Positions 37,090 through 42,951 of a stretch of DNA of 42,951 bases are shown one piece after another. Position numbers and translations under genes: made by a program. Position 1 is the stretch's first letter. Each line of letters begins with the position of its first letter. Under the pieces are notes generated by a model. It saw only the letters and a list, made by a program, of their open reading frames with translations. It did no database searches and was not told where the DNA came from. Origin of the DNA: Candidatus Nealsonbacteria bacterium DGGOD1a (GTDB taxonomy: Bacteria > Patescibacteriota > Minisyncoccia > Minisyncoccales > UBA5738); assembly GCA_022530585.1 (NCBI GenBank), contig CP092821.1:970367-1013317 (forward strand). Direction: 5' to 3'.

Positions 37090-38508
37090 CTATTTGTTGG
37101 CCAGGGGGAAGAAGACAAAGAAACGGGAGCCCATTCTTTCAATGCTTTCCAGCATAATGTCGCCGCCCATTTTGCGCGCCATTTCCCGCGACATCCACAA
37201 ACCCAAACCGGTGCCGGGAATTCCGGAATTATCCTCGGTTTTCACGCGGTAGAACTGTTCGAACAAACGCTTCTGGCCTTCGGCGGAAATCCCGAAACCC
37301 GTGTCCTGCACCGTGACCACGCAGCGTTTCTTGGCCCGCTCGGTTTTCACGGAAACTATCACTTTGCCCGCGGGCGTGTATTTAACCGAATTTTCAACCA
37401 GATTGACAATTATCCGTTTAAAACAAACCGGATTGACATTGATCATAATCACCGGATTGGCCGGTTGGGTATCGCCCAGCATAGCAACCGGATTTTCGCT
37501 TTCAAATGTCAGCGCCAAGCCCTTATCTTCGGCTTTTTGTTTTATCCCGTCAACAATTTCCTTAACAACTTCCGCGACAACAATTTTTTCGGGCTTGAAA
37601 TCGGTTCTCCCCTGCTGAAGATGCGAAACCTCGAGAATATCGGCCATCAGGTCGTTTAAATTTTTGATTGATATGGAAACGCGCTCGATATATTGTTTTT
37701 GATCGTCGGTGATTACCGCCGCCAATTCATCTTTCAATGCCTCGATATAAGCCATAATGACTGTAACCGGACTGCGAAGCTCATGGGTGGCCATACGGAT
37801 AAAATTATCCTTGGCGACAATCTGTTCTTGCGACTCTTTGGCCAAAACAACATACCTAAACAACCGCGTGTGCTGAAAAACCAGAAATAAGCTGATCAAA
37901 ACAATCACCGCCAGCAACAAATAGGATTGCCAGACCGCGATATTGATCGAATTATCAACGCTTTCAAACGATGTGTCGATGGAAATCAGCGCGTAAACTT
38001 CCTGCGCGTTCTCGTCAATAAAGGGCTGAATAATTCTCCAGCTCCTTTTATTGTTTTCTTTTATCCACCCGTGGATTTCGGTGCCGTTCGACCACGAATA
38101 AGCCACCAAACCTTCGCCGTTCAGCGAAATATCGGTGCTCACCACTTTTCCGACATTGCCGTTATTCTGCGCCGCGATCACTTTATAGTCTTTACCCTCG
38201 CGGATAATCACTCTTAAATTTTCGAATCCTTTGTTTTCTTCCGCGAAATTGCCAATCGTTTCCTGCAACGCCGCGACATTTTGCGCGCCTTTCGCGGGAA
38301 AATCCGGCAAAAGCAAGGAAGCGGCTCTGTCTTTTAACGCCGCCGCTTGCGTCTGGATATTGTTTTCGAGGACCGACTGAAACGATTGAATGGTAAAAAA
38401 AGTGTAGACATACAACGCGAACGGCAATAAAACGATCAAGGACAAAGAATACAAAATCGCCGGATTTTGTTTAATGAAGTAAAGCGCGTTTTTAATAAAT
38501 TCTTTCAT
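37090..38508 (-). CDS. Membrane sensor histidine kinase
   Basis: A 472-residue two-component sensor. TM1 is at about 19-40 and TM2 at about 193-211, with an extracytoplasmic sensor loop of about 150 residues between them. The HisKA phosphorylation site is RMATHELRSPVTV (His242). The ATPase domain shows the N box NLVENSVKYTP, the G1 box DTGFGISAEGQ, the F box LFEQFYR and the G2 box GTGLGLWMSREMARKMGG. No response regulator lies in the window. The gene starts one base after the stop of the large surface protein upstream, so the two are co-translated and the kinase may sense the state of that surface layer. This is inference from position. Confidence 0.95.
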   Translation of the reverse strand: MKEFIKNALYFIKQNPAILYSLSLIVLLPFALYVYTFFTIQSFQSVLENNIQTQAAALKDRAASLLLPDFPAKGAQNVAALQETIGNFAEENKGFENLRVIIREGKDYKVIAAQNNGNVGKVVSTDISLNGEGLVAYSWSNGTEIHGWIKENNKRSWRIIQPFIDENAQEVYALISIDTSFESVDNSINIAVWQSYLLLAVIVLISLFLVFQHTRLFRYVVLAKESQEQIVAKDNFIRMATHELRSPVTVIMAYIEALKDELAAVITDDQKQYIERVSISIKNLNDLMADILEVSHLQQGRTDFKPEKIVVAEVVKEIVDGIKQKAEDKGLALTFESENPVAMLGDTQPANPVIMINVNPVCFKRIIVNLVENSVKYTPAGKVIVSVKTERAKKRCVVTVQDTGFGISAEGQKRLFEQFYRVKTEDNSGIPGTGLGLWMSREMARKMGGDIMLESIERMGSRFFVFFPLANK

Positions 38509-38509
38509 T

Positions 38510-41455
38510 TTATTCCGCCTTATCCGGCGATTTGGATTTTGTTTGTTTTTTTACCGCCAAACCGATAATCGCCAGCGCCGCCGCGAAAACCAAAAAGGCA
38601 ATCAGCGCCGCCGCAATACCGAAATTGTTTTTTAATTTTTCCGTGGAAGAAGAAAGCGAAGCTTCCTGCCCAATCATAACCTTGTCGCCGATTTTCATAA
38701 ACACCAAAATTTCGGATCGGGCTTCGATTTCGCCCGCGCTGTTGGTAATGGCCGCGTAAACTTCATGCTGGCCGTCATCCAAAGGTTTGTCCAGAATATA
38801 GTTCCAGCGCCCTTGCTCGTCGGTTTTAACCACCACGATCACCGGCGAAGAAAATATAAACAATGTAACATAGGAATTAGGCAAGCCCCAGCCTTTGAAA
38901 CGAATGCCGGTTTTGCCGCCGGAAAGCGTTACCGTGCTTACCGGATCAATTTCATCAAAACGGTAAATATCGGTTTTTTTGGGAATCGATTCGCGCGGAT
39001 CATGGTATTTGATATCGGTAAAATTATCCGATTTTAAAGGATCATAACCGTTGGCGACTTCGTCGCCGTCAAGAATGCCGTCGGCATCGGTGTCGGGATT
39101 AAGCGGATCGGCGCCCAGCAAAATCTCCTGCCCGTCGGTAAGGCCGTCGCCGTCGGTGTCTTTTCGCAGAACCGCCTGCTGTCTGATAATATCCTTTTCG
39201 CGGCTTGCCACCACGCTCTCAAAATCGTCAATTCTTTTAATAATATCGCTTTCGTTGCTTTTGCCTTTGACCGCGGCAAGAATCATCTCTTTTAATGAAT
39301 TTTTTTCTTCCGTTTTTTGGGCAATCGCTTGCCGGATCGCGGCGATTTCCCGGTCGAGCCGAACCGATTGGCTTTTGTAATCTTCAAGTTTTTTATTTTT
39401 TTCATTCCGGATAACCGGCAAAATATCGTCGGGCAGCCGCGCGATTTCGTTTTGGATCAAAATTATTTGATCGTTTATCCGCTGTCTTTGGGCGATCTTA
39501 TCGGCCAACAAATCGTCGAGCTGTTCGATCGCCTGCACCGCGGCGGCAATTTTGCGGATATTCTCTTCCATTGCGGAATCGCCCGCGGGCGAACCGGAAT
39601 CAATAAAGCCGACGATTTGTTCCACTTCCCGGCTGATGGTTTTTTTATTTTCAACGATCGCCGTACCGCTTTGTTCTATATCCTGTTCAAGTTCATTTTT
39701 TTTAACTTCGTCAACCGGAACGGTAAAATTAATATCAATGAATATCTCGGTACTGCGATACTCATCGCCGGCGTGCCTGATAATCCGCGCGAAAAAAGCA
39801 TAACTGCCATTGGGCAACGGATTGTTGGTTAAATCAATTTGATATTCCCAACCGCCGGCGGAAAATGTCCCATTGCCCAAATATATCGATCCGGAAAGCG
39901 AACCTCCCGAAGCATAGAACAAAACTTCTTTGGCGTCCGCGGTTTCAATCCGCAATTTAATCGCCGCCGAACCGGCAACCGCGGTGAGTTTGGCGTCTTT
40001 GGGCGGCAAAACCGCGGTTTCCACGATCGCGGATATCGTTTGTTCAACAACGGTCTGGTTGGCGTTTTGATTGTTTTCGGTCGGCGCGTTAACGCTTGGC
40101 GCCGCCGAAGTCGGCGATAACGGCAAGGCAGGCTCACTTGTTCCCGCAGGCGATGCGGACGGTTGAATCTCGGATGCCGCGCTATCCGTGCCTTCGGAAG
40201 GCGCCGCCGAAGTCGGCAATGACGGCAAGACGGGCTCACTTGTTCCCGCAGGCGATGCGGACGGTTGAATCTCAAATACCGCGCTATCCGTGTTTCCGGG
40301 AGAAACCGGAAGCGATTCATCGGGCGTTTCAATAATATCGCCGGTATTATCAACAATAATGACATCTCCGCTATCCGATCCCCAGCCTTCGCACGCGCTG
40401 CCAACGCACACCGCCGGCGGCGTTGTCGCATTCCCCACCGGCACTACCGCGGGTTTAACCAAATTCCCCAATTCAACCGTTTCAGGTTTTTCGGTATTGC
40501 CTAAAACCACGGTCTTGGGTTTTTCGGTATTGCCCAAAATTATAGTTTCAGGTTTTGACGCTTCATTCAAAACAATAAGCGCGGATTCGGCGGGATCCGA
40601 ACTTTCCACGGCAATCGTTTCCTGCCCATCGGAATCAGCCGCCGCCACTGCCGCGGCGGCGGAAGTCACGGATTCCGCCGCGGCGGATTCGGAATCATTA
40701 TTCGCCGCCGTCGCTTCATCCTGACTATCCAATATCGCGACCGCGGCGGCTTGGCTGTCGATTTGATCGCCGGAATTTTCCGCGCTCGCGACGCCAATAT
40801 AACCGATATCGGTTATCACCGCCGCCGCGACATCTCCATTGTCGGAAGAAGATTGCGACTCGGTGTTTTCCGCGCCAACCGCCGGCGGCAAATTGCTCGC
40901 CGCGGGTTGTCCGTTGGGATTAACCGGGTTTGGCTGATTGTTTTCAGCGATATTCTCCGGCAACGGATTGCCGTCGGGCGCGGGGCCGGATGAAATTTGG
41001 TCAGCCGCGCTCTGCCGGGAAGACTCCAAAAGTTGACTCGTATAAACAACCGCCTCTTGGCCGCTCATTTTACTCACATCGCCCACGCCCGGAGAGGGAT
41101 TCTCCGTGCTTGACCAAGGCCATACTTCGGGAAGATTGAGCACGGCATAAAGCTGTTGCTGCAATCCGCTGGTATCGGCATCGGGATCAAGCGCGAGCGC
41201 CGCGGCGATCAACGCGTTTATTCTTTCCGCTTCCTTTATCGCTTTCTCCCGTTCGCTCAATTCGCCGCCCTCGCCGGTCGAACCCGAATCGAGAAAACCG
41301 GAATCGCCGCCAAAAGAATCTTGGGCCCGAATGAAATCAATCGAACCGAATGTTTTAAAAAAAGAAAATCCGGCGGTCAACAACACCGCTAAAATTAAAA
41401 TAGTCTGAAATTTCCCGGCGCGATTCAAAAATTTATTTTTAAAATCAAGCGGCAT
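38510..41455 (-). CDS. Large surface protein with calcium-binding repeats and C-terminal anchor
   Basis: A 981-residue exported protein. An N-terminal hydrophobic signal/anchor (TILILAVLLTAGFSF, about 17-31) is followed by a long Ala/Ser/Asp-rich low-complexity region. That region includes repeats of NTEKPxTVxLG (about 300-345) and a duplicated unit around ASPAGTSEP. Next come a helical coiled coil (about 610-755), two thrombospondin-3-like calcium repeats (DTDGDGLTDGQE, DTDADGILDGDE), an Ig-like domain (VSTVTLSGGKTGIRFKGWG) and a C-terminal TM (FGIAAALIAFLVFAAALAII) with a basic tail. It should be displayed outside and anchored in the cell membrane. A partial paralogue is just upstream. The kinase gene follows by one base. 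Confidence 0.85.
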   Translation of the reverse strand: MPLDFKNKFLNRAGKFQTILILAVLLTAGFSFFKTFGSIDFIRAQDSFGGDSGFLDSGSTGEGGELSEREKAIKEAERINALIAAALALDPDADTSGLQQQLYAVLNLPEVWPWSSTENPSPGVGDVSKMSGQEAVVYTSQLLESSRQSAADQISSGPAPDGNPLPENIAENNQPNPVNPNGQPAASNLPPAVGAENTESQSSSDNGDVAAAVITDIGYIGVASAENSGDQIDSQAAAVAILDSQDEATAANNDSESAAAESVTSAAAAVAAADSDGQETIAVESSDPAESALIVLNEASKPETIILGNTEKPKTVVLGNTEKPETVELGNLVKPAVVPVGNATTPPAVCVGSACEGWGSDSGDVIIVDNTGDIIETPDESLPVSPGNTDSAVFEIQPSASPAGTSEPVLPSLPTSAAPSEGTDSAASEIQPSASPAGTSEPALPLSPTSAAPSVNAPTENNQNANQTVVEQTISAIVETAVLPPKDAKLTAVAGSAAIKLRIETADAKEVLFYASGGSLSGSIYLGNGTFSAGGWEYQIDLTNNPLPNGSYAFFARIIRHAGDEYRSTEIFIDINFTVPVDEVKKNELEQDIEQSGTAIVENKKTISREVEQIVGFIDSGSPAGDSAMEENIRKIAAAVQAIEQLDDLLADKIAQRQRINDQIILIQNEIARLPDDILPVIRNEKNKKLEDYKSQSVRLDREIAAIRQAIAQKTEEKNSLKEMILAAVKGKSNESDIIKRIDDFESVVASREKDIIRQQAVLRKDTDGDGLTDGQEILLGADPLNPDTDADGILDGDEVANGYDPLKSDNFTDIKYHDPRESIPKKTDIYRFDEIDPVSTVTLSGGKTGIRFKGWGLPNSYVTLFIFSSPVIVVVKTDEQGRWNYILDKPLDDGQHEVYAAITNSAGEIEARSEILVFMKIGDKVMIGQEASLSSSTEKLKNNFGIAAALIAFLVFAAALAIIGLAVKKQTKSKSPDKAE

Positions 41456-41522
41456 TTGAATTGTCGAATATATTTTTAATTATAACTTATTTCAAAGAAA
41501 ACAAACAGAAAAATGACAAAAA

Positions 41523-41734
41523 ATAATCCCTCGCCGGGAATGGCATTTCAAGGGTCTATCCCTCGTTAATACGAGGGTTAGTCCCTTGAAATTCACCTCG
41601 GATCCTTCTTACAAGGGTCTAACCCTTGTTGATTATCCCTCGGGGATACTCGGGACAGGCAACAGGGTATAGACTCTTAAATACAAAATCCCGGTAAAAA
41701 ATTACAACATAATCCCTCGCCGGGAATGGCATTT
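41523..41734. repeat. Palindrome cluster between 26-bp direct repeats
   Basis: This is the gap between the two surface-protein genes. A 26-bp sequence (ATAATCCCTCGCCGGGAATG onward) occurs at 41523-41548 and identically at 41709-41734. Between them lie two family B palindromes: 41546-41592 (TTTCAAGGGTCTATCCCTCG and its complement) and 41613-41678, the latter an inverted relative of the MITE interior at 13468-13531. No coding potential is seen. The promoter of the large surface gene probably lies just downstream of the left repeat. Confidence 0.85.
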
Positions 41735-42951
41735 TATTGCTCCCCCTTGCGCGCCCGCGCCGCGAACGCTCCGATAATAAACAGCGCGGCGGAAAGCGCG
41801 AGCGCAATCGCGATCGCGATCGCCAGGCTGAAATCGTTTTTTAACCTGCCGGTCGCCGAAACCTCCTCTTCCTGATCGGCAACCGCTCTGGCGACGGCAT
41901 CGCCGTTTTTGGCAAACACCAATACTTCCGAGCGCGCTTCGATCCGGCCGGAACTGTCGGTCTGCGCCGCGTAGACGCTGTGCCGGCCGTCATCCAAAGG
42001 TTTGTCCAGAGTGTAGGTCCAGCGCCCTTGCTCGTCGGTTTTAACCACCACGATCACCGGCGAAGAAAAGATAAACAATGTAACATAGGAATTAGGCAAG
42101 CCCCAGCCTTTGAAACGAATGCCGGTTTTGCCGCCGGAAAGCGTTACCGTGCTTACCGGATCAATTTCATCAAAACGGTAAATATCGGTTTTCTTGGGCG
42201 CGGATGTTTGCGGGTCGTGGTATTTGATTGAAGCGAAATTATCGGGTTTCAGCGGGTCATAACCGTTGGCGACTTCGTCGCCGTCCAAAATGCCGTCGCC
42301 GTCGGTGTCGGGATTGAGCGGATCGGCGCCCAGCGCGATTTCCCGCTCGTCATACAGACCGTCGGCGTCGGTGTCTTTCAGCAACACCGCCTCGCTTTGC
42401 CGGATCGCGGCTTCTTGAAGAGAAATTTCGTTTTCAAAATCATCCAATACCTTTTGCGCGCGGCTTTCGTCGCCCCGCCCCTTAAACAATGCCCGAATCT
42501 CGCCGGCAAGCGCGTCCTTTTCTTTTTTCTTTTGGTCGATCGCGGCGTTGGTATCCGATATTTCGGATTCAAGCCGGCTTGCTTGATCTTGCAAATCGCC
42601 AAGTTCGCGCGTTTTGTCGCTTCTGATCAATTCAATGGCATTTTGCGGCAAATCCGCGATCTGGGTTTTAAGTTTTTCGATCCGGCCGTTCAAAGTTTGC
42701 AAACGGACGGTCTTGTCGGCCAGCGAGTCGTTGAGCCGGACGATTTCACCGACTGCCGCGGCGATCCGCCGGATGATTTCTTCGATTTTGATCTTGTCGC
42801 CGCCAAATTCCGCAACCGCTTTTTTGACCGTCTCGATTATCGCCTGCTCGACATTTTTCTTTCCGGCCGCGGTGACATCTTTGTTTTGAAAAAAAAGCCG
42901 GCCGAGATTATCGATGCCGACCCGGTCAACCGCCACGACAATATCAATGAT
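41734..42951 (-). CDS. Surface protein paralogue, 5' end beyond window
   Basis: An open frame of at least 405 codons entering from the right edge; a GTG at 42936 is the first in-window start, but the frame continues upstream and the region aligns with the middle of the neighbouring 981-residue protein, so it is the C-terminal part of a larger gene. It has the coiled-coil region, two calcium repeats (DTDADGLYDERE, DTDGDGILDGDE), the Ig-like domain (VSTVTLSGGKTGIRFKGWG) and a C-terminal TM (AIAIALALSAALFIIGAFAA) with a basic tail RARKGEQ. A block of about 200 bases in the Ig-like part is almost identical to that in 38510-41455. It would be a co-displayed surface protein. Confidence 0.85.
   Translation of the reverse strand: MIDIVVAVDRVGIDNLGRLFFQNKDVTAAGKKNVEQAIIETVKKAVAEFGGDKIKIEEIIRRIAAAVGEIVRLNDSLADKTVRLQTLNGRIEKLKTQIADLPQNAIELIRSDKTRELGDLQDQASRLESEISDTNAAIDQKKKEKDALAGEIRALFKGRGDESRAQKVLDDFENEISLQEAAIRQSEAVLLKDTDADGLYDEREIALGADPLNPDTDGDGILDGDEVANGYDPLKPDNFASIKYHDPQTSAPKKTDIYRFDEIDPVSTVTLSGGKTGIRFKGWGLPNSYVTLFIFSSPVIVVVKTDEQGRWTYTLDKPLDDGRHSVYAAQTDSSGRIEARSEVLVFAKNGDAVARAVADQEEEVSATGRLKNDFSLAIAIAIALALSAALFIIGAFAARARKGEQ

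Noticed and set aside
1-42951. CRISPR array
   Set aside because: The repeats found are palindromic, dispersed and not regularly spaced with unique spacers; no cas gene is present.

Overview
This window looks like a chromosomal segment from a member of the Candidate Phyla Radiation (Patescibacteria). That is inferred from a lean housekeeping set, a bacterial Elp3 homologue, DUF763, DUF4342 and DUF167 proteins, two AAA_14/DUF4143-type ATPases, SEC-C and pRiA4b-ORF3-like proteins, short intergenic spaces, and many small palindromic repeats. TAA, TAG and TGA all end genes, so the standard bacterial code is assumed. Almost all genes are on the minus strand; the exceptions are pap2 (11.1-11.7 kb), elp3 (29.9-31.6 kb) and two predicted small RNAs.

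Layout. 0-3 kb: an IS30-family element runs off the left edge, truncating an unknown gene that sits directly behind glmS. 3.3-7.2 kb: an ATPase cassette wedged between leuS and a duplicated leuS tail. 7.3-14.2 kb: a PD-(D/E)XK-like protein, tRNAs with anticodons TGC and GTT, a RAYT transposase with its REP-like repeats, a phosphoribosyltransferase, an SGNH hydrolase gene split by a TAG, a PAP2 phosphatase, an endonuclease Q-like protein, an MgtC-like protein, a MITE and a LOG-family protein. 14.2-25.3 kb: a defence/accessory island containing a type III restriction-modification system (mod 20965-23124, res 15576-18260). Between mod and res lie a soluble/membrane protein pair, an AlbA_2/GHKL regulator and a predicted ncRNA; the island also holds a DUF3800 protein and an AbrB-NYN toxin-antitoxin-like pair whose NYN gene contains an in-frame TGA. 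25.4-29.8 kb: tRNA-Arg, a Trm9-like methyltransferase, idi, a DUF167 protein, rlmN, an MBL hydrolase, ybaB and a GNAT acetyltransferase. 29.9-35.4 kb: elp3 peppered with in-frame palindromes, a metallopeptidase, a family 4 uracil-DNA glycosylase, metK, a second MITE and a DUF763 protein. 35.5-37.1 kb: a second ATPase between direct repeats. 37.1 kb to the right edge: a histidine kinase coupled to a large calcium-binding-repeat surface protein, and the C-terminal part of a paralogue.

How parts work together. The defence island appears wired by shared control DNA. The AbrB-NYN operon and the AlbA_2 gene carry the same leader (12-bp ATTTAAAT iterons plus the first 14 antitoxin codons). The mod and DUF3800 genes share a duplicated promoter block. 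Three predicted standalone ncRNAs flank or lie within the island. Outside it, EndoQ and a family 4 UDG suggest a pathway for deaminated bases, and Elp3 plus a Trm9-like methyltransferase suggest wobble-uridine modification. Repeats of several families lie in gene ends and even inside elp3 and RAYT, reading through in frame. All functions are read from sequence motifs by eye; no database search was possible.
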